Source of the DNA: Kluyvera ascorbata_C
GTDB taxonomy: Bacteria; Pseudomonadota; Gammaproteobacteria; Enterobacterales; Enterobacteriaceae
DNA: 64,000 bases
Direction of reading: 5' to 3'
Assembly: GCF_044197065.1 (NCBI RefSeq)
Contig: NZ_JBIQOI010000005.1
Span: forward strand, 1 to 64,000
In this document: positions 52,447-60,566 of the stretch, piece after piece
Numbering within the stretch: position 1 is the stretch's first letter
Layout: each line of letters starts with the position of its first letter
Program-made: the position numbers and the translations under genes
The notes under the pieces: generated by a model
Database searches by the model: none
What the model was told of the DNA's origin: nothing
The model's input: the letters and a program-made list of their open reading frames with translations, nothing else

Positions 52447-52507
52447 CATCCGTAATAATTAAACCGTAGCCCGTTCAGGCGAAGCGCCGCCGGGAACAGC
52501 CATTGCC

Positions 52508-53737
52508 TTACCCGAAGAACATCACCGACACGCACAGCAGACCAACAATCAGCGTAATCAGGCTACCAATGGAGCGGTAAGGCTTGAGCGACGGAATCAG
52601 GTAGGTCGACAGCGTCGGCATGATAAACAGAATCATGGCAATCAACGGACCGCTGATGGCGTAGATCATCGAGATGGCGTTCGGGTTAATGCAGCACACA
52701 ATAAAGGTCACCGCCGACACCAGCAGGATAGAGAGCCCGCGGTTAAAGGAACGGCTCTTACGCACGCCCACCAGGTTCAGCGACGATTTTACCAAATCGC
52801 TCGCCCCTTCAATCACCCCAAAATAGGTGCCGAGGAACGATTTCGACATCGCCACTACCGCGACCACAATCCCGGAAATCGACAGCCAGCTCGGAGAGTT
52901 TGGCATCATCGACAGCGCGGAAAGAATGGTTACGCCTTCCGCTTTCGCGGTATTGATATAGGACGGCGGAATCGACATCAGGCAACTGAACACGAAGAAC
53001 AGCACGCTCAGGCAGATGATGAGATACGCCACCTTCATGATTTTTTTGCATTTACCCATGGCTTGCTCGCCATATTTCTCCCGCCGGTCGATAGCGAAGG
53101 TGGAGATAATCGGCGTATGGCTAAAAGCGAAAACCATCACGGGAATGGATAACCACACCTGGTGCAACGTATGCGTGCTGACTTCCATCTGCGTGGTCAG
53201 CAGCGATGGCTGCCAGCTTCCGATCAGGTAGATAGACAAGAACAGGAAGTAGGCAATCAGCGGGAAGACCAGCATGCCCATCACTTTGATGGTCGTCTGA
53301 CGACCCGTCAGGAAGATCAGGTTCAGCAACAGTACGACGCCAAGACTGACCAACGCTCGCGTGGTGAGATCAACCGGCATATGGTGGCCAATTTGCTCGG
53401 TGAGTGAGTTGGTAATGGCGACGGCGTAAATCAATACCACCACGAAGAAGGCAACAAAGTAGAGCGTGGTAATCAGGTTGCCGATCTTCTTGCCGTAATA
53501 GTGGCTGACGGCGCCGGTAATACCAACGCTTGCCGGGGTGTTAGCAGACAGGATGAACTGACATAAGGCGCGATGCGGCCAGTAGGTCAGGGGCCAGGCG
53601 ACGAGGGCGGTAATAAACAGCACCACGGCACCGGCGGCGCCAAGCTGGATGGGCAGGAAAAGGGTCCCCGCGCCGACGGCTGTGCCATACAGGGCAAAGC
53701 TCCATAGCGTCTCTTCTTTAGACCAAATTTTAGACAT
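52508..53737 (-). CDS. yqeG: YqeG-type amino acid transporter (HAAAP family)
   Basis: A 409-residue inner-membrane transporter, the same length as E. coli YqeG, of the hydroxy/aromatic amino acid permease family (TdcC/SdaC relatives). About eleven hydrophobic segments are visible. WSFALYGTAVGAGTLFLPIQLG at the start, MVFAFSHTPIISTFA near residue 205 and KSFLGTYFGVIEG near 300 are characteristic. YqeG has been linked to threonine or serine handling; the substrate is not firm. The order yqeG-yqeF is that of E. coli, with a PACE/LysR pair inserted. Confidence 0.92.
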   Translation of the reverse strand: MSKIWSKEETLWSFALYGTAVGAGTLFLPIQLGAAGAVVLFITALVAWPLTYWPHRALCQFILSANTPASVGITGAVSHYYGKKIGNLITTLYFVAFFVVVLIYAVAITNSLTEQIGHHMPVDLTTRALVSLGVVLLLNLIFLTGRQTTIKVMGMLVFPLIAYFLFLSIYLIGSWQPSLLTTQMEVSTHTLHQVWLSIPVMVFAFSHTPIISTFAIDRREKYGEQAMGKCKKIMKVAYLIICLSVLFFVFSCLMSIPPSYINTAKAEGVTILSALSMMPNSPSWLSISGIVVAVVAMSKSFLGTYFGVIEGASDLVKSSLNLVGVRKSRSFNRGLSILLVSAVTFIVCCINPNAISMIYAISGPLIAMILFIMPTLSTYLIPSLKPYRSIGSLITLIVGLLCVSVMFFG

Positions 53738-53848
53738 TATCTGAATATATCAACCATAAAACCAAAAAAATGGCGGATAATTTACCATAATTAGCTTTTC
53801 GTGTGGCTGAACATTTTCAGACCGATTGTTATCGGCCTGAAAAGCAGA

Positions 53849-54310
53849 TTAATTTTGCGCGTAAAGGTTCTGTTGGCGGCGCTTGATAATGCGCTCGCGC
53901 AGCATGTCGTACACCCAGTTGTAGAGCATGGTGTAGGGCAGGAAGAACAGGAAGAAACCAATCTCCAGCGTGAGGGCCTGCAGCAGCGTCACGCCCAGCA
54001 CCAACGACACGATACTCACCCCGATAACGATAAACCCGCACTCAAAGCCAAGCGCGTGCAGCGCACGAACCTTAGCGGTACGGATAACGCGGGTCACCGG
54101 CCAGAAGCGGTCGAATCCGGCGTTATAGATGATGTTCCAGATCATCGCGGTGGTGGCAAGAATCACCGTTAGCCCGCCCATTTCAAGCACGGAGCGCTGC
54201 ATCAGGTAAGCCGCTGTAGGGGCGAGGATCGCGGTGGCGATCCCCTCGAAGCACACGGCATGGAAGATACGCTCCGGGAGTTTTCTGCGATGTAATGAAT
54301 CGTTTTGCAT
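53849..54310 (-). CDS. PACE-family efflux transporter (AceI-like)
   Basis: A 153-residue protein with four membrane segments in two tandem bacterial transmembrane pair domains (about 10-75 and 80-145). Each half has the pattern R-x-x-H-A-x-x-F-E: RIFHAVCFEG (Glu22 being the conserved membrane glutamate) and RALHALGFECG. Related proteins export chlorhexidine, acriflavine and short diamines. Divergent to it is a LysR-type gene, the usual regulator for this family. Confidence 0.88.
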   Translation of the reverse strand: MQNDSLHRRKLPERIFHAVCFEGIATAILAPTAAYLMQRSVLEMGGLTVILATTAMIWNIIYNAGFDRFWPVTRVIRTAKVRALHALGFECGFIVIGVSIVSLVLGVTLLQALTLEIGFFLFFLPYTMLYNWVYDMLRERIIKRRQQNLYAQN

Positions 54311-54404
54311 GTTGTGACCTTTGATTTTTGGCAGGCAATAGTGCGCATTTTATGGATAAATGTGATAAGTAAAAGATAGAAACCATCGATAAAGTAGATA
54401 CATC

Positions 54405-55274
54405 ATGCGCTATTCTCCCGAAGCACTGACGGCGTTTGTCGAAACCGTCTCCTGTGGTTCTTTCTCTGCGGCGGCGCGTCGTCTGCGAAAGAGTCAGTCG
54501 ACCGTCAGCACAGCCATTGCGCATCTGGAGGCGGATCTCGGCGTGACGCTGTTTGATCGCTCCACGCGCCAGCCGCTGCTCACCGCCGAAGGCCAGCGGG
54601 TGCTGAGCTACGTGCAGGCCATTCTCAGCGCCAGTGAACGGCTGGACGAGCTGGCGGTGTCGCTGAGCGGCGAGACCGAGGCGCGGCTCACCTTCGTGCT
54701 CTCCGATACGCTGCATCCAGATGTGCTGGAAGATCTGCTGGCCCAGTTTGACCGCCGCTTCCCGCACACGGAGTTTGAGTGCCTGGTCGGGGAAGACGAC
54801 GACGTTGTCGACCTCCTGCAAAAAGGGCGTGCGCAGGTGGGGCTGATTGAAGCGCGGGATAGCTATCCTACCGATATCGGCCATACCCGCTTGCCGATGC
54901 AGACGCGTATGGCGATTTACGTCTCGCCGACCCATCCGTTGGCTGCGGAGCGAGGGCTGGAGTGGGAACAGTTGAGCACCTGGCGCGAGCTGCGCCTGAA
55001 TACCTATCTGGAAAATCACACCACCCCCGCGCGCGGGCCGGTATGGTCTGCGCCAAACTATCTGATGCTGCTGAGCATGGCGGCGCAGGGGCTAGGCTGG
55101 TGCGCGTTGCCCTGTGCGCTGGTGGATGAATTTGCGCGCTCGGCAGAGCTGACTATGCTGGATATTGTGGGCTGGCCCATTTCGGTTTCAACCGATCTCC
55201 TTTGGCATAAAGCCTCACCGTTGGGTGCGGCGGGAAGCTGGCTACGGCAGTATCTACAGCAGGTTTCCGCCTAG
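54405..55274 (+). CDS. LysR-family regulator next to PACE efflux gene
   Basis: A 289-residue LysR-type regulator with helix-turn-helix GSFSAAARRLRKSQSTVSTAIAHLE (about 18-42) and an effector domain from about residue 88. The 94-bp gap to the divergent PACE gene suggests direct control, as reported for AceR and AceI in Acinetobacter. The exact orthologue is not recognised. Confidence 0.85.
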   Translation: MRYSPEALTAFVETVSCGSFSAAARRLRKSQSTVSTAIAHLEADLGVTLFDRSTRQPLLTAEGQRVLSYVQAILSASERLDELAVSLSGETEARLTFVLSDTLHPDVLEDLLAQFDRRFPHTEFECLVGEDDDVVDLLQKGRAQVGLIEARDSYPTDIGHTRLPMQTRMAIYVSPTHPLAAERGLEWEQLSTWRELRLNTYLENHTTPARGPVWSAPNYLMLLSMAAQGLGWCALPCALVDEFARSAELTMLDIVGWPISVSTDLLWHKASPLGAAGSWLRQYLQQVSA

Positions 55275-55385
55275 CGAATTTGATATGAATTTCCTTTGTG
55301 ATAAAACTCACTTTTTTTAAACAATTACGAAAATAGTTGATAACAATCATCTACTATACGCGGATAATTTTGCGCTGAGGTCGAG

Positions 55386-56570
55386 ATGAAAGACGTCGTT
55401 ATCGTAGGTGCAGTGCGCACGCCCATAGGCTGTTTTCAAGGGGCGCTTGCCCGTCATTCTGCCGTGGAGTTGGGAAGCCTGGTGATTAATGCTCTGGTCG
55501 AGCGTAGCGGCATTTCTGCCGCGGCCATTGACGAGGTGATCATTGGTCAGGTGCTGACCGCGGGAACCGGACAAAACCCGGCGCGACAATCTGCGATTAA
55601 AGGTGGTCTACCGAATACCGTTTCGGCTATCACCATCAATGACGTTTGCGGCTCCGGATTGAAGGCGTTGCACCTGGCGACACAGGCGATTCAGTGCGGT
55701 GAAGCCGACGTGGTGATTGCTGGCGGGCAAGAAAACATGAGCCGTGCGCCGCACGTGCTGACCGACAGCCGCACCGGCGCGCAGCTTGGCAACAGCCAGC
55801 TTATCGACAGCCTGGTGCACGACGGCCTGTGGGATGCTTTCAACGACTACCATATGGGCGTTACGGCGGAGAATCTGGCGCGGGAGTACGGCATCAGCCG
55901 CGAACAGCAGGATGCCTGGGCGCTCAGCTCCCAGCATAAAGCCCGCAGGGCTATCGACTCCGGACGTTTCCGCGATGAAATTGTTCCGGTGGTGAATCCG
56001 CAGCCGGGTGGCCCGCGAATTGTCGACACTGACGAGCAGCCGCAAACCGATGCCAGCGCCGAAGCGTTGGCCCGCCTGGTTCCCTCTTTTGATCATGCGG
56101 GTTCCGTCACCGCGGGCAATGCATCGTCGATTAATGACGGCGCGGCGGCGGTGCTGATGATGAGTGAAAGCAAAGCGCTGGAGCTTGGGCTGCCGATCCT
56201 GGCGCGGATCCGCGCGTTTGCCAGCGTCGGTGTCGATCCTGCATTGATGGGGATTGCCCCGGTTTATGCCACTCGCCGCTGCCTTGAGCGCGCTGGCTGG
56301 CAGTTGAGCGATGTGGATTTGATTGAAGCCAATGAAGCCTTTGCGGCGCAAGCCATTTCGGTGGGTAAAATGCTGGAGTGGAACGAACAGAAGGTGAACG
56401 TGAACGGCGGGGCGATTGCATTGGGGCATCCTATCGGTGCTTCAGGCTGCCGTATCCTGGTTTCACTGGTCCACGAAATGGTGAAACGCGATGCTCGCAA
56501 AGGGCTTGCCACGTTGTGCATTGGTGGTGGTCAGGGCGTTGCGCTGGCCGTGGAGCGAGATATTCAGTAA
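55386..56570 (+). CDS. yqeF: acetyl-CoA acetyltransferase YqeF
   Basis: A thiolase of 394 residues that joins or splits acetyl-CoA and acetoacetyl-CoA. The acyl-accepting cysteine is in NDVCGSGLKALH near residue 89. The GHPIGASG motif with catalytic His is near 347-355, and CIGGGQG with the second Cys is near 378-384. The length equals the thiolase II type (AtoB-like), and gene order identifies yqeF. Its physiological role in E. coli is unclear; it has been used in fatty acid and ketone routes. Confidence 0.94.
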   Translation: MKDVVIVGAVRTPIGCFQGALARHSAVELGSLVINALVERSGISAAAIDEVIIGQVLTAGTGQNPARQSAIKGGLPNTVSAITINDVCGSGLKALHLATQAIQCGEADVVIAGGQENMSRAPHVLTDSRTGAQLGNSQLIDSLVHDGLWDAFNDYHMGVTAENLAREYGISREQQDAWALSSQHKARRAIDSGRFRDEIVPVVNPQPGGPRIVDTDEQPQTDASAEALARLVPSFDHAGSVTAGNASSINDGAAAVLMMSESKALELGLPILARIRAFASVGVDPALMGIAPVYATRRCLERAGWQLSDVDLIEANEAFAAQAISVGKMLEWNEQKVNVNGGAIALGHPIGASGCRILVSLVHEMVKRDARKGLATLCIGGGQGVALAVERDIQ

Positions 56571-56606
56571 TAACGCTTTAGTTTCCTCGTAATTACCCCA
56601 TCCCAG

Positions 56607-56631
56607 AAAGGCCTCAATAGAGGCTTTTTTT
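56607..56631 (+). terminator. yqeF rho-independent terminator
   Basis: AAAGGCCTC-AATA-GAGGCTTTTTTTG, 37 bases after the stop. Confidence 0.85.
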
Positions 56632-56948
56632 GTTTATCTGCACTGAGTTACGTGATTATCGTTGTGATTTTGTCTAGTTCATTCCTTTATGAATTTATGT
56701 TTATTTGTGTCGATTGCAAATTTTACGCATGAGTAGATGCTTAGCTGAATTATTAATTAAACATAAATTATTACTATTGCTAAGAATAACGTCAGTTATT
56801 TTTGGTGGTATAAGGTATTGAAAATGTTGTTTTTTATTTTTATCAAAATAAGGATGTGTGATCCATGTTCTATTTTTTGAGACCAGTTTCTATTTTTTGT
56901 TGAGCTTTATCACGTCCTTATTGTGCCACTTTTTATGAAACAAATAAT
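56632..56948. other. 317-bp AT-rich spacer before the second KdgM porin
   Basis: Very AT-rich, no gene seen on either strand. From about 56900 it resembles the region upstream of the first porin gene (shared TATCACGTC and ATGAAA segments). Confidence 0.5.
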
Positions 56949-57024
56949 TACGATCCTGATCACTAAAATGCATATCCGGAAAAAATAAAATCAAATTTCA
57001 TAAAAAAGAAACATAATTTCAATT
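56949..57024 (+). promoter_or_regulatory. CRP-like and KdgR-like sites upstream of the second KdgM porin
   Basis: TACGATCCTGATCACT at 56949-56964 fits the CRP core; AAAGAAACATAATTTCAATT at 57005-57024 fits the KdgR operator, ending right before TTGAGGGA. Order and spacing are the same as at the first porin. Confidence 0.68.
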
Positions 57025-57036
57025 GAGGGATGGCAA

Positions 57037-57753
57037 ATGTTTAAGAAAACTCTGGCCCTGGCCGTATTAACTGGCATGTCGTTCGCTGCTTCGGCGGTTA
57101 CCGTTGACCTGCGTCATGAATATATTGACAGCGGCTCCAACGCAGACCGTGTTGCGGTGTCCCATCGCTTTGATAATGGTCTCGGTTTTGGCGTGGAAGC
57201 AAAATGGAAGACGGGCGGTGATACTGATAAGCAGGATCGTCCGTTTAACGAAATGGTGGGTAATGGTCATGAAGAATCCATTAACTGGCGCTGGAAGGCG
57301 ACGGATAATTTTGCCCTGAACCCAGGTTTTAACATTGAAAGTAAAGACAGTTTCTCAATCTACAAGCCTTATTTACACGCGCAGTACAGCTTTGATAATG
57401 GTTTCTACGTAGCAGCGCGTTACCGCTATGAATATACCCGTGTACCGGCAACCTCCAGCAATGGCGGCGGCGTTGATGATAAAGTCAATAAAGTGGATAC
57501 CTGGGTGGGTTGGGTAATGGGCGACTGGCGCGCTGAGTTGAACTATGTTTATGCGCGCAGTACGGTTGCCGACGATGAGCATAAGAGCCTGTATCGTAAT
57601 AACAACAAACCGTACAGCACCGAATATAACGCTAAGCTGGCCTACAAATGGGATAAGAACTGGTCCCCGTACTTTGAAGTGGGCAACGTGGGCGTGAAAT
57701 CTACCGATGAACGTCAGACCCGTTTACGTGTTGGTGTTGCTTACTCCTTCTAA
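57037..57753 (+). CDS. kdgM: KdgM-family oligogalacturonate-specific porin (copy 2)
   Basis: A 238-residue outer-membrane barrel of the KdgM family with a 20-residue signal peptide ending SFAASA and mature start VTVDLRHEY. The C-terminus RVGVAYSF ends in Phe, the outer-membrane assembly signal. It is a clear paralogue of the porin at 42123, sharing NGHEESI, PGFNIES, SIYKP and NKPYS blocks. Its place between yqeF and ogl makes it the better candidate for the true oligogalacturonide porin of the pectin genes. The symbol is given by family and context only. Confidence 0.88.
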   Translation: MFKKTLALAVLTGMSFAASAVTVDLRHEYIDSGSNADRVAVSHRFDNGLGFGVEAKWKTGGDTDKQDRPFNEMVGNGHEESINWRWKATDNFALNPGFNIESKDSFSIYKPYLHAQYSFDNGFYVAARYRYEYTRVPATSSNGGGVDDKVNKVDTWVGWVMGDWRAELNYVYARSTVADDEHKSLYRNNNKPYSTEYNAKLAYKWDKNWSPYFEVGNVGVKSTDERQTRLRVGVAYSF

Positions 57754-57778
57754 ATAAATTCGGACCCTCATCCGTTTT

Positions 57779-57811
57779 CCCCCCGGAGCATTTAGCCGGG
57801 GGTTTTTGTTT
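57779..57811 (+). terminator. terminator after second KdgM porin
   Basis: CCCCCGG-AGCATTTAG-CCGGGGG followed by TTTTTGTTTTTG. Confidence 0.85.
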
Positions 57812-57831
57812 TTGTGGCTGTGTACGGTTTT

Positions 57832-57932
57832 CCCCCTCACCCTAACCCTCTCCCCAAAGGGGCGAGGGGACATTACTGCCCGCACCCAACGGTTCCCTCT
57901 CCCTTTTTAAGGGAGAGGGCTAGGGTGAGGGT
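57832..57932. repeat. large imperfect palindrome with CCCTCACCCTAACCCTCTCCC arms
   Basis: The left arm (57834-57854, CCCTCACCCTAACCCTCTCCC) is matched by the right arm (57911-57931, GGGAGAGGGCTAGGGTGAGGG) as an inverted repeat with one mismatch. Inside lie two small hairpins (CCCCAAAGGGG and CCCTCTCCCTTTTTAAGGGAGAGGG). The form is of an intergenic repeat family seen in many enterobacterial genomes, distinct from the REP units elsewhere in the window. Confidence 0.75.
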
Positions 57933-57957
57933 TCCCGCACCGCCCCAAAAAACGGTC

Positions 57958-57982
57958 AAAAAAAAGCCCTCCAGAGGAGGGC
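57958..57982 (-). terminator. ogl rho-independent terminator
   Basis: On the minus strand GCCCTCC-TCT-GGAGGGC followed by TTTTTTTT, 35 bases after the ogl stop. Confidence 0.85.
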
Positions 57983-58016
57983 AAGGCCAGTTACAGAAAC
58001 ACAAAACTCAGAATTA

Positions 58017-59192
58017 TTATGCCTTCACTAACGCACGTTCAGAGGGCAGCTTAGCGATGTACAGCGCCGGCTTGCCGTCCTTGTCAGAGCTAAACAGCAC
58101 CGCGCTGTCGTCCGGGGTAAAGGACGGATGCGGGTGGGTTACCTGACGGCTGTTTTGTACCGTTGCCCACGAGGTATCGTGACGAGCAACGCGGAAGTAG
58201 GCCTGTTTCGCCACGTCAAAGGCGTACAGGTACGGATCGTTATCAATGGTGTAGCCGCTGGTGTCTTTCACATCAACCGGCGTGCCGGAACCGTCGCCGA
58301 CCAGCATGGTGCCGTCGAAGTTACTCATCAGGTGTGAGCAGGCTGGCATCTGCATCAGCGCTTCGTTAACGTTGGTATCCGGGTTGAAGCGGTAGATGGT
58401 GCGACCCTGTTGTCCTTTCAGGTAAGAGACGTACACCAGCGCAGAGCCGTTTGGCACCCAGAATTCGTGCGTGCAGCTTTCGCCTTCCGCGTGTTCTTTG
58501 ACTTTGCGAACGTTGCTGCCGTCTTCGTTGACCAGCCACATGCGCGCGTCGACCAGGTCATGCGGACCCTCGTGACAGAAGGCGACGGTGCTGTCATCAA
58601 ACGGACGGTAGATTGGGTGACCGAGCCAGATTTTTTCTTCGTGGATCACCGCGCTTTCGCCGGTTTTCAGGTCAACGCGCAGCAAACGGCAGTGCGGACC
58701 TTTATGGAAGAAATCGTGGAACAGCTGCCAGTCGTTCAGCGGCGTCCAGTCGCTTTTCGCAATCTCAATACCCACCAGCTTGGTGCAGTCGCTGTTAGAA
58801 ACCCAGGTGCCGTAGCCAACCCACTCCTCCGGCACGCGGTATACTTCACGCTCGGCCAGGGTTTTCAGGTTCACTTCCAGCAGCGTGCGGTCGTTCTTCA
58901 CATAGTAGAGCGATTTATCATCAGGGGAGAGGAAACCACCAAAGGTATTGTCGCCCGCGCCTTCGGTAAGCTGTACCGCTTCGGCATTAGCCACATCCAG
59001 CAAATAGTAGTTCCAATGGCCATCGAACTCGCCGGCAAATAACAGATGACTGCCATCATTAAAGAAACACTTCTGATAGAAGTAGTTACGATGACAAGTT
59101 ACCTCCGGTGGCGTTAAGCGGGTGACCTCCGCGCCGGTATCTGGGTCGCGGCTGACCTCATAGTTCAATTTAACCCGCATGCCTTTAGCCAT
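58017..59192 (-). CDS. ogl: oligogalacturonide lyase (PL22), copy 1
   Basis: Ogl is a cytosolic, Mn-dependent lyase that splits short (often unsaturated) galacturonides into 5-keto-4-deoxyuronate. The 391-residue product has the seven-bladed propeller pattern of family PL22: PPEVTCHRNYFYQKCFF, WLGHPIYRPFDDSTVAFCHEGP, CTHEFWVPNG, CSHLMSNFDG and QVTHPHPSFTPD. These histidine-rich turns supply the metal site. It is divergent from kduI, whose enzyme takes its product. A second, partial copy lies at the window's right end. Confidence 0.94.
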   Translation of the reverse strand: MAKGMRVKLNYEVSRDPDTGAEVTRLTPPEVTCHRNYFYQKCFFNDGSHLLFAGEFDGHWNYYLLDVANAEAVQLTEGAGDNTFGGFLSPDDKSLYYVKNDRTLLEVNLKTLAEREVYRVPEEWVGYGTWVSNSDCTKLVGIEIAKSDWTPLNDWQLFHDFFHKGPHCRLLRVDLKTGESAVIHEEKIWLGHPIYRPFDDSTVAFCHEGPHDLVDARMWLVNEDGSNVRKVKEHAEGESCTHEFWVPNGSALVYVSYLKGQQGRTIYRFNPDTNVNEALMQMPACSHLMSNFDGTMLVGDGSGTPVDVKDTSGYTIDNDPYLYAFDVAKQAYFRVARHDTSWATVQNSRQVTHPHPSFTPDDSAVLFSSDKDGKPALYIAKLPSERALVKA

Positions 59193-59665
59193 GATGCTCT
59201 CCTTTTACTCAAGCGGTCTCGGGGTGCTATCTCCCTCACAGGCCGATTTGGATGTTATTTTAAAAACTGAGTGTTAATTTATCAAAACAGCGTTTCATTG
59301 TTTGTGATGTCAGACTCACTTTATACGAAAAATCATCATTTCTGCTACTTTTTTGAGAAGCCACTCAGCGCATTGTCAAGCCCACCTTTGTTTTTACGTC
59401 GTCCTTTCCACCAAAGTGGTAATTTTTCAAAGAAAGCTGTAACCGAATGAATAACATTGTTTTTTATTTTTTCGCAACGCGTCTGAAGCGCGTATTCGTG
59501 ATCGGATTTGCATTTTTGACAATATTATCCAGGAAAAATGAAACGATGTTTTATTTGCAATTGAAAACCCATTTCATCAGGGATAAGATACAAGCATTAA
59601 ACAAATCGGAACGCAGTTTCGTTTCAATAAATAGAACATAAGACCACATTATCCTGGAGGTTCAG
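59193..59665. promoter_or_regulatory. divergent ogl-kduI control region with two KdgR-like boxes
   Basis: A 473-bp gap with no convincing gene. ATCAAAACAGCGTTTCATT at 59281-59299 reads AATGAAACGCTGTTTTGAT on the ogl strand, a good KdgR operator. AATGAAACGATGTTTTATTT at 59537-59556 is another, on the kduI side. CGTGATCGGATTTGCA at 59498 is a weak CRP-like site. KdgR is known to repress kduI-kduD and ogl in related bacteria. Confidence 0.7.
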
Positions 59666-60502
59666 GTGGAAGTACGACAGAGCATTCATAGCGCTCACGC
59701 TAAAACGCTGGATACGCAGGGTCTTCGCGATGAGTTTTTAGTTGAGCAGGTTTTCAAGGCTGATGAATACACCATGGTGTATAGCCATATCGACCGCATT
59801 ATCGTTGGCGGCATTATGCCGGTTGCAAAAACGGTCTCCGTCGGCGGTGAAGTCGGTAAACAGCTTGGCGTCAGCTATTTCCTGGAGCGTCGCGAGCTTG
59901 GCGTTATCAACATTGGCGGCGCGGGCACGATTACCGTTGACGGCCAGTGCTACGAAATTGGCCATCGCGATGCCCTGTACGTGGGTAAAGGCGCGAAAGA
60001 GGTGGTGTTCGCCAGCGTCGATGCGGCGAAACCAGCGAAGTTTTACTACAACTGCGCACCGGCCCATACGACTTACCCGACTAAAAAAGTCACGCCTGCG
60101 GACGTTGCGCCGGTCACGCTTGGGGATAACCTCACCAGCAACCGCCGCACCATCAATAAATACTTTGTTCCCGATGTGCTGGAAACCTGCCAGCTCAGCA
60201 TGGGCCTGACCGAACTGGCGCCAGGCAACCTGTGGAACACCATGCCGTGCCATACCCACGAGCGCCGCATGGAGGTGTACTTCTACTTCAACATGGATGA
60301 AGACAGCTGCGTGTTCCATATGATGGGGCAGCCGCAAGAGACGCGTCATATCGTTATGCACAATGAACAGGCGGTGATTTCACCGAGCTGGTCAATCCAT
60401 TCCGGCGTCGGTACGAAGGCTTACACCTTCATCTGGGGAATGGTGGGTGAGAACCAGGTCTTTGATGACATGGATCATGTAGCAGTTAGGGATCTGCGCT
60501 AG
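59666..60502 (+). CDS. kduI: 5-dehydro-4-deoxy-D-glucuronate isomerase
   Basis: KduI isomerises 5-keto-4-deoxyuronate to 2,5-diketo-3-deoxygluconate in the cytosol. The 278 residues equal E. coli KduI. The zinc ligands His196, His198, Glu203 and His245 are in place (PCHTHERRME and SIHSG). The start is GTG at 59666 after CTGGAGG. It lies 64 bp before kduD, and the two form an operon under KdgR in related species. Confidence 0.97.
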   Translation: MEVRQSIHSAHAKTLDTQGLRDEFLVEQVFKADEYTMVYSHIDRIIVGGIMPVAKTVSVGGEVGKQLGVSYFLERRELGVINIGGAGTITVDGQCYEIGHRDALYVGKGAKEVVFASVDAAKPAKFYYNCAPAHTTYPTKKVTPADVAPVTLGDNLTSNRRTINKYFVPDVLETCQLSMGLTELAPGNLWNTMPCHTHERRMEVYFYFNMDEDSCVFHMMGQPQETRHIVMHNEQAVISPSWSIHSGVGTKAYTFIWGMVGENQVFDDMDHVAVRDLR

Positions 60503-60566
60503 TCGCGGACAGCATTAGATTAACAATGCCTGTCCGGTACAGGCGCAAAACGACAAGGAATAAAAA

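Noticed and set aside
57814..58146. A 110-codon open frame across the large palindrome
   Set aside because: Most of it is translated repeat sequence plus the antisense end of ogl; the product is low-complexity and Pro/Lys-rich.
59612..59635. A third KdgR-like box just before kduI (GTTTCGTTTCAATAA)
   Set aside because: Only one arm fits the palindrome; the other does not pair, so it was not counted.
59447..59641. A 64-codon open frame upstream of kduI
   Set aside because: It overlaps the KdgR-like operator, has no clear ribosome site and gives a Phe/Lys-rich product of no known family. AT-rich leader is the simpler reading.
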